Source: Rhodanobacteraceae bacterium (GTDB lineage: Bacteria > Acidobacteriota > Terriglobia > Terriglobales > Acidobacteriaceae). From it: a DNA stretch of 53,746 bases. A program made the position numbers and the translations under genes. The notes under the pieces were generated by a model. The model searched no databases and had not been told where the DNA came from. It saw only the letters and a program-made list of their open reading frames with translations. The stretch is taken from contig JANXWZ010000231.1 in the NCBI GenBank assembly GCA_025350865.1, forward strand, positions 1 through 53,746, in the 5' to 3' direction. Shown here one piece after another: positions 32,848 through 41,385 of the stretch. Each line of letters opens with the position of its first letter. Positions within the stretch are counted from its first letter, which is position 1.

Positions 32848-34104
32848 CTAGCGGGGACGCTCGTCGCGGGGATGCTGCTCCTGATTGCGGGGCTGCTCCT
32901 GCTGACGAGGCATTTCCGGCGGACGCTGCTGAGGCTGGGCCTGCGGACGGGGCTGCTCTTGCGGACGTGGCTGGGGCTGGGCCTGAGGACGAGGCTGCTC
33001 TTGTGGACGCGGCTGCATCTGCGGACGTTGTTGCTCCTGCGGGCGTGGCTGCTCCTGCGGGCGCGTCTGCATCTGCATCTGCTGCCGTGGCTGATCCTGC
33101 GGACGTGGCTGAGGCTGCATTTGCTGGCGCGGCTGCTGCTCCGGACGCGGTTGGGGTTGAGCCTCCTGACGCGGTTGCGGCTGCGGGCGCTCTGCCATCC
33201 GCTGCTGCGGCTGAACCGGCTGCTGCATGCGGTTCTGCTGCTGGGGAGGCGCGGCCTGAGTCGTCTGATTGCCTGGCTGGTTGTTTGGCTGACCGTTCAG
33301 TCTGTCGTTGGGCCGTTCCCCGGGCTGGCCGTTGGGGTGGAACCGCTCGCCGGGCGCTCCGGGGGCTACGCGCTGTGTCTGTGGGATCGAGTTCACATGG
33401 TTGGTGAACTCCTGCGGGGTGCGCGCGGCTGGCTGTTGCGGGCGGCCATTGTTGACATTGGCAAGTTGGCCGCGATCTCGCTCCGCAGCCTGGAAATGCT
33501 GCTGTTGCAGCTGCGTCGCCTGCACATGACGCTCGCGCTCAGCGCGGAGTTCGTCCTCGTGCGGCCGCTCCTGAATGCCACCGTTGCCGCCGTTGAAGCT
33601 GGCGCGGTTGTAATTGTTGACTACAGTGACGTTCCTGACGTAGACGTTGGTGATGTGGGTCCCGCCAAAATTGCCGGCTGCAGTGTTGTAGAAGAAGCGG
33701 TTGCCGCGCCACTCGCCACCTTCAAAGCCGTGGCCGAAGTAGCCGAAGCCGTAGTTGATACCGCCGTAGAAGCCGATATGCGGCCCCCAGTATCCGCCGT
33801 GGAAGCGATAAAAGCCGCTGTCATAGCCCCAGTAGGCGGGCGTCCAAAGGTAGCCGGGCGTCGGCGCAAGAACCCATGTTCCGGGGATCCAGTAGTAGCC
33901 TTCCGGACCATAGGCCCAGTAACCTGGAGTCCAGATATACCCGTCGCCGGGGAAGGCTGGCTGTACGTAAACCGGCAGGGGCGGCGGGCCGATGCGAATG
34001 CTGATGGAGAGTTGTGCGAAAGCGGCAGCCGGGATCGTCGCCAGCACGGCTCCGACAACTAATTTGGTTGCGAAAGCTCGCACAAGTCTAGGAAAAGTTA
34101 CCAT
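32848..34104 (-). CDS. Secreted YXWGXW/WxPGYW-repeat protein with Gln/Pro/Arg tail
   Basis: 418 aa from ATG 34104 (GAGGGG 5 nt upstream), starting a signal peptide (VVGAVLATIPAAAFA). Residues about 45-130 contain aromatic repeats: YIWTPGYWAYGPEGYYW, IPGTWV and LWTPAYWGYD, typical of YXWGXW envelope proteins, followed by Gly/Tyr/Phe-rich sequence. From about residue 190 on the chain is low-complexity, and residues about 290-418 are mostly QPRPQEQ-type repeats, expected to be disordered and strongly basic. Such proteins sit at the outer envelope in Acidobacteria and Proteobacteria; the role is not established. The repeated codons (CAGCCGCGTCCGCAG-like) make the gene prone to length change. Confidence 0.82.
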   Translation of the reverse strand: MVTFPRLVRAFATKLVVGAVLATIPAAAFAQLSISIRIGPPPLPVYVQPAFPGDGYIWTPGYWAYGPEGYYWIPGTWVLAPTPGYLWTPAYWGYDSGFYRFHGGYWGPHIGFYGGINYGFGYFGHGFEGGEWRGNRFFYNTAAGNFGGTHITNVYVRNVTVVNNYNRASFNGGNGGIQERPHEDELRAERERHVQATQLQQQHFQAAERDRGQLANVNNGRPQQPAARTPQEFTNHVNSIPQTQRVAPGAPGERFHPNGQPGERPNDRLNGQPNNQPGNQTTQAAPPQQQNRMQQPVQPQQRMAERPQPQPRQEAQPQPRPEQQPRQQMQPQPRPQDQPRQQMQMQTRPQEQPRPQEQQRPQMQPRPQEQPRPQAQPQPRPQEQPRPQAQPQQRPPEMPRQQEQPRNQEQHPRDERPR

Positions 34105-34163
34105 TTGGTCCCCTCTTGTTCCGGCTGATTCGCCGGACGTCGGCACGATATTGGCCGCACCTG

Positions 34164-34199
34164 TAAAAACACGAAGAGCCGGGGTTAGTTTCCCCCGGC
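34164..34199 (-). terminator. Rho-independent terminator of the M42 peptidase gene
   Basis: On the minus strand, GCCGGGG-type arms (34193-34199 with 34178-34184) form a 7-bp GC stem, followed by TCTTCGTGTTTTT. It lies about 30 nt past the stop at 34229 and before the next minus-strand gene start. Confidence 0.7.
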
Positions 34200-34228
34200 C
34201 CTGCAAACGGAACGTTCAGCTGAAGGTG

Positions 34229-35368
34229 TTATGGCGTGAAGTCGCGCAAATCCGCAACAGTCTTTTGGTCGAGTTGCATGAGTAGAGCGACCACAAGATC
34301 GACCATCTGATCGAAATCCTGCCGGTTCACGATCCCGTTGTGGGAGTGCGTGTAACGAACAGGAACGACGAGGTTGATGGTTGGAGTGCCACCGTTGGTT
34401 GTCTGCATCTCGGCAGAGTCATCTCCATATCCCTGAACAAGATCGGCTTGGAGCGGAAGGCTTTTGTCGGAGGCGGTTTTGCGAACTAACGCGACCAGTT
34501 TGCGGTTGGGGATGGTGCTGGAATCGTAAAGGAACATACCGGGCCCGGCACCCAGCTTGATCTGCGACTCCTCGGGGCGGGCGCAAACGGTATCGCCGGT
34601 GATGCCGCCTTCGATGGCGATGCCGATCTCCGGTTTCACAATCTGCGAAGCCGCGCGTGCGCCGCGCAGGCCCACCTCCTCCTGCGTGGTGGCGACGTAG
34701 AGGAGGGTGTTGGGGTGCGGCATGGTCGCTGTCCGGCGCATCGCTTCCAGCAGAACCGCGCAGCCTATACGGTCATCCCAACCCTTGCCGAGGTAGTTCC
34801 TGGTGCCGTTCAGCGCCATGAAGGGCGCGTCGGGAACGACAGGATCGCCTGGTGCGACGCCCATGGCGGCGGCTTCGGCTGCATTCTTCGCGCCGATATC
34901 GAGATACAGGTTATCGCGATTGAAGACGGCGGTACGCTCGGCGGGGGAGACGATGTGGATGTCGCGGATACCGGTGACGGCGTGAACCGGCCCCTTGCTC
35001 CCGATGATGATCCAGCGCTGGTCGACAAGGGCCTGGTCCAGCCAGCCGCCGAGCATCTGCATGGTGAGGAAGCCGTTGGGTGTGACGCGCCGCACCATGC
35101 CGCCAAGCTCGTCCATGTGGGCGTCGATCATGATGCGAGGGCCGGTGCTTCCCTGCTGGGCGATGACCGAGCCGGTTCCGTCGTAGGTGATGGGAGTGGT
35201 CACAAACGGCTTCATCTCCGGCACCATAATGGCGCGGACAGGCTCCTCGGCACCCGGAGGTCCGGCGGCGTTGGAGAGCTTCTCCATGAGGAGCTGGGTG
35301 CGGTCGGGAGTCTGGGAAAATGCGGACGAGGCGGCGAGCAGGAGGGCTAGGGCTAGAGTGGGTCGCAT
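34229..35368 (-). CDS. M42-family metallo-aminopeptidase with signal peptide
   Basis: 379 aa from ATG 35368, giving a signal peptide (MRPTLALALLLAASSAFSQ). Metal ligands of the di-zinc/cobalt site are visible: His in MIDAHMDELGG near 80, Asp in KGWDDRIG near 192, Glu-Glu in TTQEEVGLRG near 225, an acid in IAIEGGITGD near 250 (Glu where Asp is common) and His in RYTHSHN near 340. M42 enzymes form large tetrahedral aminopeptidase assemblies, usually in the cytosol; an exported member is unusual. It ends in a clear terminator. A repeat (copy G) separates it from the hypothetical gene upstream on the same strand. Confidence 0.88.
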   Translation of the reverse strand: MRPTLALALLLAASSAFSQTPDRTQLLMEKLSNAAGPPGAEEPVRAIMVPEMKPFVTTPITYDGTGSVIAQQGSTGPRIMIDAHMDELGGMVRRVTPNGFLTMQMLGGWLDQALVDQRWIIIGSKGPVHAVTGIRDIHIVSPAERTAVFNRDNLYLDIGAKNAAEAAAMGVAPGDPVVPDAPFMALNGTRNYLGKGWDDRIGCAVLLEAMRRTATMPHPNTLLYVATTQEEVGLRGARAASQIVKPEIGIAIEGGITGDTVCARPEESQIKLGAGPGMFLYDSSTIPNRKLVALVRKTASDKSLPLQADLVQGYGDDSAEMQTTNGGTPTINLVVPVRYTHSHNGIVNRQDFDQMVDLVVALLMQLDQKTVADLRDFTP

Positions 35369-35400
35369 GGGGGAGAGAATAACACTTGCCGTCGTGAGGG

Positions 35401-35456
35401 AAGACGGCCCCCTTCGGCGAAGCCCACATCTCGGAATCGAGATATGGGGCACCCGG
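35401..35456. repeat. Hairpin, TGGGGCACCC family, copy G
   Basis: AAGACGG and CTTCGGCGAAG precede the stem CCCACATCTC (35423-35432) / GAGATATGGG (35439-35448), loop GGAATC, then GCACCCGG. Nearly identical to copy H at 36303-36359. It ends where the hypothetical protein's stop begins (35457, minus strand). Confidence 0.8.
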
Positions 35457-36233
35457 TCATGGTTTTGCAGACGGCTTGCGCTTGTCGACGATGGTGTAGC
35501 CCTCGGGTGGAAGGAAGAATCTGGGGTCGGGCTCGGTGGTGGTGAGTTCGGTGGCGGTGAAGGTCTGGCGGCCGACCTGCGGGTTGTCGACGATGGACGT
35601 CACGTTGAAGCCCAGGTCCTCGGAGAAGCGGAACTCGCGGACCGAGGTGGCGGGCAGGTCGTTGCCCAGCGCGCCGGGTTGATAGGTGAAGGTGTCGCGG
35701 TAAAAGTGGACGGGGACGCCTGCGAAGAACTGCTTGCCAAGGTCTTCGTGGAGTCGATAGACCTTGCCGTCTTTGGACTTGGCGGAGGTGGTCAGTTCGG
35801 GGTGGGCGGGGGCCGGATCGGCACCGGTGATCGAGAAGAGTTCGCAAATTTTTGGCTTCGGGTCGCATTGATAAAACGTCCGTGCGACGGTGTCTGCGAG
35901 CTGGATCATGCTCAAGGGCGAGGGGCGATTGGTGCCCTTGGGTTGGAGGAGACGGCGCTCCATGTAGATGCGACCCTGGCTGTCGCGCATGATGGGCCGC
36001 GCATTCACCATGGTGAAATTACCACCGTTTCTTATGGGCCGAGCCCATTCGGCGGTGAGGATGAGGCTGAAGGGAGCGTGTTTGATTGGTGGAAAGAAGA
36101 CGCTTTCGAGGAACTCCTGGCCGGCGGCGTAAGAGACTCCGCCATCAAGCTCGTCCTGTGCGCGGGCGGTCGCGGAAAACGTGGCGGCTAGTACGAGGGC
36201 GAGTAGAACGGCTCGAAAGACTCGGGGGGGCAT
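35457..36233 (-). CDS. Secreted hypothetical protein
   Basis: 258 aa from ATG 36233, with GAGG 6 nt upstream; an alternative ATG at 36254 adds seven residues. The signal peptide is clear (FRAVLLALVLAATFSATARA). The mature part has ARPIMRDSQGRIYMERR near residue 95 and MIQLADTVARTFYQCDPK near 120, a pattern I associate with secreted acidobacterial proteins of unknown function. No enzyme motif or anchor is seen. It is flanked by two nearly identical repeats (copies G and H), as a cassette might be. Confidence 0.65.
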   Translation of the reverse strand: MPPRVFRAVLLALVLAATFSATARAQDELDGGVSYAAGQEFLESVFFPPIKHAPFSLILTAEWARPIRNGGNFTMVNARPIMRDSQGRIYMERRLLQPKGTNRPSPLSMIQLADTVARTFYQCDPKPKICELFSITGADPAPAHPELTTSAKSKDGKVYRLHEDLGKQFFAGVPVHFYRDTFTYQPGALGNDLPATSVREFRFSEDLGFNVTSIVDNPQVGRQTFTATELTTTEPDPRFFLPPEGYTIVDKRKPSAKP

Positions 36234-36302
36234 GCGGCACCTCGTGAGAAGCATACCGGAAATGTTGTTGCTGCCGCGTGAGAGATGAGGGCGGGGGCAG
36301 AG

Positions 36303-36359
36303 AAAGACGGTCGGCTTCGGCGATGCCCACATCTCAGAATCGAGATATGGGGCACCCGG
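36303..36359. repeat. Hairpin, TGGGGCACCC family, copy H
   Basis: Stem CCCACATCTC (36326-36335) / GAGATATGGGG (36342-36352), loop AGAATC, then CACCCGG. The preceding CTTCGGCGATG matches copy G. It sits between the divergent hypothetical gene and dnaG, again not a simple terminator position. Confidence 0.8.
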
Positions 36360-36423
36360 ATTTGGAGTGGATTTGGGCAGGTTTAGGCACAGGCCGGGGT
36401 TCTTCTAAACTGGAATCAGGCCT

Positions 36424-38238
36424 ATGGCGGATAATTTTTCCCAAACCGTGAAGTCGCAGGTCGATATCGTCAAGGTGATTGGCGATTACGTGAAGTTGCG
36501 TAAGACCGGCGCGCAGAACTATACCGGGCTCTGTCCGTTTCACAAGGAGAAGAGCGGTTCGTTCTCGGTCAACTCGACGCATGGGTATTTCTATTGCTTT
36601 GGCTGCCACGAGAAGGGCGATGTGTTCACCTTCGTCATGAAGATGGATGTGCTGAGCTTCCCCGAAGCCGTACGCGCAGTCGCGGCCAAGGCTGGGATTC
36701 CGCTGCCGAAGCGGGAGTTTTCTTCGCCGGAAGAGGCGGCGGAGGCGGGGATTCGGCGGCAGCTAATCGATCTGCATGAGGCCGCGACACAGTATTTCGA
36801 GGCCCAGTTGAAGTCCCCCGGAGCGGCCCGAGCGCGGGAGTACATGACCGGGCGCGGCATTACGCCGGAGACGGTTGCCAAGTTCCGCATCGGGTACGCA
36901 CCGGACGACTTCAACGATATGCGCGACCGCCTGAAAGCTCACTTCAGCGATGAGGCGATGCGGGCTTCAGGGCTGTTCACGTCCAGCGAAAAGGACGACG
37001 AAGGGCAGCCTGTGGGACAGCTCTACTCGCGCTTTCGCAAGCGGATTGCCTTCCCGATCTGCAACGAGCAGGGCAAGACGATCGCCTTTACGGCTCGGGC
37101 TCTGGAGGCGGTCGACGACAAGGGCCGGCCGATTGCCAAGTATCTAAACTCGCCAGAGACGGCCCTCTACACCAAGGGAAACGTCCTGTTCAATCTCGAC
37201 AAGGCGAAGGCCGATATTCGGGGCAATGACTTCGCGCTGCTGGTGGAAGGCCAGATGGATTGCATCTCGGTCTACATGGCCGGTGTGAAAAGCGTCCTCG
37301 CTACTTCCGGGACCGCTTTCACCGAGATGCAGGTCCGGCTCTTGAGCCGGTTTACGAAGCGTGTGGTGGTGAACTTCGATCCCGACCTGGCGGGCGCGAC
37401 GGCGGCCGAGAAATCGATTGCGCTGCTGACGGAAGAAGGCTTTGAGGTGAAGGTGATTGCGCTGGAAGGCGGGCTTGATCCGGACCGCTTTGTGCGGGAG
37501 CAAGGCATCGAGGCCTACATGGCGGCCCTGCGCGGTGCGAAGCGGCACTCGGACTACTTGATTGAGAGGGCGCGGCAGTTATTTCCAGGGCGAACGCCAG
37601 ACGCCAAGACGAAGGCGATGAACTTCCTGCTGCCGCATATCGCTCGCATGCCGAACCGGATTTTTCGCGACGAGTTTGTGGCGGATGCGGCGCAGAAGCT
37701 GGTGATCGACTCGGCTTCCATGCGGCAGGAGTTAAAGGAAGCGGCGACGAACCGGCTGCGTAGTGTGCGGTCTCGGAGGAGTGAGCCAGCCAGCGAGTTG
37801 GAGCGCGTCCTGCTGCGCGCGCTGGTGATGCCCGAGGGCGACGAAGCGCGAGTCCACGCGGCGAATGGCCTGGCGGAGCATCCGGAGTGGTACGACGGGA
37901 TGCCGGCGGCGGGGCTGTTTGAGGCTTTCGCGCACATGCCAGTACCGGCGAATCCGCTGGATGCGGCTCCGGACGACGCCAGCCGGGCGCTGCTGGCCGA
38001 GGTGCTGGCGTCGCAACCCGACGAGGTTGAGGACGGGTCCATCCGCAAAACTGTGAAGCTGACGATGGCAGAGCAGGTGGACAATGCGCTGCACACCTTG
38101 TCCCAACGGTACATTGAGCGTCGGCAGCGGGAACTGCGTGGTTCGATCGCAGAGGCGGAGCGGCGCGGCGATCCGGCCATGGTGGAGATGTTGACGCTGG
38201 AGAAGTTAAAGGTGGACCGGGCGTTGCGGGAGATGTAG
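36424..38238 (+). CDS. dnaG: DNA primase
   Basis: 604 aa. The N-terminal zinc ribbon reads LCPFHKEKSGSF with FYCFGCHEKGDV (residues about 36-70), binding template DNA. The catalytic Toprim core has LLVEGQMDCISVYMAG near 273 (Glu-Gly-Gln-Met-Asp, where EGYMD is common) and NFDPDLAGATAAEKS near 316. The C-terminal 170 residues are helical and would hold the DnaB-binding domain; their sequence is divergent. It makes the RNA primers for chromosome replication. rpsU and rpoD, its partners in some bacteria, are not adjacent here. The gene is convergent with the PAS kinase. Confidence 0.95.
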   Translation: MADNFSQTVKSQVDIVKVIGDYVKLRKTGAQNYTGLCPFHKEKSGSFSVNSTHGYFYCFGCHEKGDVFTFVMKMDVLSFPEAVRAVAAKAGIPLPKREFSSPEEAAEAGIRRQLIDLHEAATQYFEAQLKSPGAARAREYMTGRGITPETVAKFRIGYAPDDFNDMRDRLKAHFSDEAMRASGLFTSSEKDDEGQPVGQLYSRFRKRIAFPICNEQGKTIAFTARALEAVDDKGRPIAKYLNSPETALYTKGNVLFNLDKAKADIRGNDFALLVEGQMDCISVYMAGVKSVLATSGTAFTEMQVRLLSRFTKRVVVNFDPDLAGATAAEKSIALLTEEGFEVKVIALEGGLDPDRFVREQGIEAYMAALRGAKRHSDYLIERARQLFPGRTPDAKTKAMNFLLPHIARMPNRIFRDEFVADAAQKLVIDSASMRQELKEAATNRLRSVRSRRSEPASELERVLLRALVMPEGDEARVHAANGLAEHPEWYDGMPAAGLFEAFAHMPVPANPLDAAPDDASRALLAEVLASQPDEVEDGSIRKTVKLTMAEQVDNALHTLSQRYIERRQRELRGSIAEAERRGDPAMVEMLTLEKLKVDRALREM

Positions 38239-38247
38239 AACTCCGGG

Positions 38248-38321
38248 CTTAAGGCGCGCCCGGCCACCGCATAGCGAATCCAGTGATCCGGCTACGCCAG
38301 AAAGACTAACAGCGCCTTTAG
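38248..38321. repeat. Loose inverted repeat between convergent genes
   Basis: CTTAAGGCGC (38248-38257) and GCGCCTTTAG (38312-38321) pair at 9 of 10 positions across a 54-nt interior. The interior has a decayed copy of the CGCCAGAATGAC palindrome (GGCTACGCCAGAAAGAC). The right arm contains the stop of the PAS kinase gene. Confidence 0.45.
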
Positions 38322-41287
38322 GATGAAGCGGTTTCCTTGCAAGGCAGGAAGAGCGTGAAGATGGTGCCGTGTCGGGCCGGGTTGTCCGAGGAGCGGGCGC
38401 GGAGACGGCCCTGGTGACGCTCGACGATTCCGGCTGAGATCCACAGGCCGAGGCCGGTGCCGTTGAGGTCTTTGGTGGTAAAGAAGGGCTCGAAGGCGCG
38501 GGCCTGTGTCGCGGCGCTCATGCCATGACCGGTATCGGCGATCGTGATGCGGACTCCATGGATGGCGCCAACGTGGGCGTCATGGGCGCGGATGATGAGC
38601 CGTCCGCCTGTACGCATGGCGTCAATGGCGTTGGCAATCAGGTTGTTGAGTACCTGACGGATATCGTTTTCAAAGCACAGAATCTGGGTGTCGGTGTTGT
38701 AGCGGGCCTCCACCTTGATGTGCGAGTTGGAAAGCCGCCCGGTGTAGAGGCGTGCGACGGCGGTGATCAGCTCCTGCGCCGTGACACTGGTGGGCGCGAC
38801 GGCCTGACGGTGGAAGCGCAATGTCTGAGTGGCAATCTGCGAGACGCGCGACAGTTCCGACTGCGCCATGTTGACATAACCCTTCAGAGGTCCGGGCAGG
38901 TTATCGTCCATCGCGATGAGGTAAAGGAGGTTGGTGATGGCTTCGAGCGGGTTGTTGATCTCGTGCGATATGGAACTGGCAAGACGGCCGACGGCGGCCA
39001 GCTTCTCGCTCTGGATGAGGGCCGCCTCAGCCTTCTTCTGGTTGGTAATCTCGATGGATGCGGTGGAGATGGCGCGGACGCTGCCGTCCTGGTTGAAGAC
39101 CGGCGAATAGTTGACGCGCCAGTAGCGGTGCTCGCCGGGACGGGAAGACAGTTCACCTTCGAGATGGCGATCTCTGATGACATGACCTTGAGCCACGGAC
39201 TTCATCATGTCCAACAGGCCGGGAACGTCTGCAGGCGCGGCGATCTCGCGCAGGGGCCTGCCGATGAGCTGGTCTTTCGAAAAACCCAGCATCTCGGCCT
39301 CATGGTCGTTCAGGTTGAGGAATTTGAAGTCGACGGGGTCCAGCAGCGCGAGGCCGATCGGCGTGGTGCTGTAGATGGTTTCGAGTTCGGCGCGGCGGCG
39401 CTCCGTCTCAATCTGTTCGGCGCGGAGCGTTTCGGCGTAGGTCTTGGCGTCATGGATGTCGCTTCCGACGCCGAGCCAATGCAGTATCTTTCCTGAGGCG
39501 TCGCGGACAGCCGCAGCACGCAGATGCCACCAACGACTGGCTCCCGTACTGGCATTGCGCATATGCGTTTCAATGTCGTAGTCGACGCCGGTGGTCACGG
39601 ACCTCGTCCACACTTCCACAACGCGCGGCCGGTCTTCCGGAGCGAAGGCTTCGAGCCAGCCCAGGCCGCTGAGGTTCTCCGGTGTAAGGCCGATGTAAGC
39701 GAGAAATCCCTGGTTGGCGTAAGTAATGTTGCCCGCAGCATCACCCATCCAGATTGCCTGCGGATTGAGGTCGGCGAGAACGCGGTAACGGGCTTCGCTG
39801 GCGACCAGATCTTCTTGATCAAGTCGCCGCTGCGTGACGTCGATAGACATGCCGCGAATCCGCGGGCGAGCCTCGGTTCCGGGGACGAGTTGTCCGCGCG
39901 ACTCGATCCAAAGAATAGAGCCGTCGGCGGCCTTCACGGCTACCTCCAGCACCATCATCTTGCCCGTTTCGACGGCTTGGGCGATGACGGCCCTATACTT
40001 CTCGGCAAAACCCGGCTCCAAAAAACCCACACGCTCGTTGAGCGTTCCTACTTCACTCAAGGGATGGCCGAGTACTGGAAACGATCCGGGACCGTACGTG
40101 ATATTTTCCGATAAAACGTCGACTTCCCACGTCGCCAGCCGCGCAACCTCCTGGACGGCGGCAAGGAGTTCCTGTTGACTGCTGATTGCCTGCTCCCGCT
40201 GCTTTTCTTCGGTGATATCTCGGAAGAAGACGACGATGCCGTCGGCGGTGGGTTCGGAGTGCAGCGAAAGCCAGGCGTTGACCGGAGCCGGGGAGTAAAC
40301 CTCAGCGTAGCCGGAGAGGCCATCGTCCATGCTGCGGTGACAGATGGTCCAGGAATCTCTCCCTTGTGACCCCGGGAACTCCTCCCAGACATTTTTGCCA
40401 AGGAGGTTGTTCTCGCGGTTGATGAGACGCGAGGCCTGTGGGTTGAGGTAAGTGAAGCGCCAATTACGATCCAGCGTGATAACCGCGTCGGACGTGACAT
40501 CGAGGACCTGGGCGAGACGGACGGCCGTCTCCTGCTCGCGAAGTTCAGCCACTTTACGGCGCGAAATGTCGGCAAAGAAGACGATAATCCCGTCTTCGTA
40601 GGGTTTTACCTGCACCTTGAACCAGGTATTGATAGGTTCGCCGTGGAACGCTTCGAACTCGGTCGATTCGCGTGTCGTCATGGTGCTGCGATAGGCGGAA
40701 GCGAATGGCTCTTCGGCATTGCCGGGGAAGAGTTCAAAGATGTTGTGGCTTACGATTTCGGCGGTTCCCAACAGCTTCTGGGCGCATTGGTTGGCGAATG
40801 TGAATCGCCAATCGTTGCCGATAATGACCACACCTTCAGGAATGGCCTCAAAGGCTAGCCGGACCTGGCGGCTAAGGATCGCCTCACGCTCTTCATATCG
40901 CTTTCGCGCGGTGATGTCGTGGTAATGGAGTGCAAAGCCATCGTCGGTAGGGAGAACATTGACGTCGACCCAATGATCGAAGGGTTCGTAGTAGTACTCA
41001 AAGCGATCGCGACCGCCAGTCTCCATGGCGCGGCGATAGCGCGTTTCGGCTTCGGTTCCGATGACTTGCGGATAGAGATCCCACAACGTTTTGGTTGGGA
41101 AGAGCTCAGGCTGTGGTCGCGAGATGCGGATGGCTTCCGGATTGGCGTAGGTGATATACCAACTGCGGTCGACGCAGAGGATGGCTTCAGGCAAAGCTTC
41201 GATGATTGCGGAAAACCGCTCGCCCAGCGCCATTGGCGGAGTGCGGAACGATGGAACGGCGCTGGCTATGGCTGGGAATTCGCTCAT
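38318..41287 (-). CDS. Six-PAS soluble sensor histidine kinase
   Basis: 989 aa, no signal or membrane segment. Six PAS-like domains fill residues about 15-750 (roughly 120 residues each). The first three share a pattern (DRSWYITYANPEA, NDWRFTFANQCA, DRNWRFTYLNPQA), suggesting duplication; the fourth to sixth are more typical PAS/PAC units (EITNQKKAEAA). HisKA follows with His in SISHEINNPLEAITNL; the ATPase domain has LNNLIANAIDAM, IADTGHGM and GTGLGLWIS. It should integrate several cytosolic signals, such as redox or small ligands, but no cofactor can be named. No response regulator is adjacent, so the partner is unknown. Upstream on the same strand is the RDD protein. Confidence 0.88.
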   Translation of the reverse strand: MSEFPAIASAVPSFRTPPMALGERFSAIIEALPEAILCVDRSWYITYANPEAIRISRPQPELFPTKTLWDLYPQVIGTEAETRYRRAMETGGRDRFEYYYEPFDHWVDVNVLPTDDGFALHYHDITARKRYEEREAILSRQVRLAFEAIPEGVVIIGNDWRFTFANQCAQKLLGTAEIVSHNIFELFPGNAEEPFASAYRSTMTTRESTEFEAFHGEPINTWFKVQVKPYEDGIIVFFADISRRKVAELREQETAVRLAQVLDVTSDAVITLDRNWRFTYLNPQASRLINRENNLLGKNVWEEFPGSQGRDSWTICHRSMDDGLSGYAEVYSPAPVNAWLSLHSEPTADGIVVFFRDITEEKQREQAISSQQELLAAVQEVARLATWEVDVLSENITYGPGSFPVLGHPLSEVGTLNERVGFLEPGFAEKYRAVIAQAVETGKMMVLEVAVKAADGSILWIESRGQLVPGTEARPRIRGMSIDVTQRRLDQEDLVASEARYRVLADLNPQAIWMGDAAGNITYANQGFLAYIGLTPENLSGLGWLEAFAPEDRPRVVEVWTRSVTTGVDYDIETHMRNASTGASRWWHLRAAAVRDASGKILHWLGVGSDIHDAKTYAETLRAEQIETERRRAELETIYSTTPIGLALLDPVDFKFLNLNDHEAEMLGFSKDQLIGRPLREIAAPADVPGLLDMMKSVAQGHVIRDRHLEGELSSRPGEHRYWRVNYSPVFNQDGSVRAISTASIEITNQKKAEAALIQSEKLAAVGRLASSISHEINNPLEAITNLLYLIAMDDNLPGPLKGYVNMAQSELSRVSQIATQTLRFHRQAVAPTSVTAQELITAVARLYTGRLSNSHIKVEARYNTDTQILCFENDIRQVLNNLIANAIDAMRTGGRLIIRAHDAHVGAIHGVRITIADTGHGMSAATQARAFEPFFTTKDLNGTGLGLWISAGIVERHQGRLRARSSDNPARHGTIFTLFLPCKETASS

Positions 41288-41385
41288 CGTGGAGAGTCCG
41301 CGCCTCGGCTCGGACGGTTTTACCTTTGGTATTGGATGCAGAAGGATGCTCAGATGGTGTCTGGGTGTTGCAACATTTTTGGTCC

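Noticed and set aside
32860..33240. Dense short repeats as a minisatellite or CRISPR
   Set aside because: They are in-frame QPRPQ codons of the YXWGXW protein, without unique spacers.
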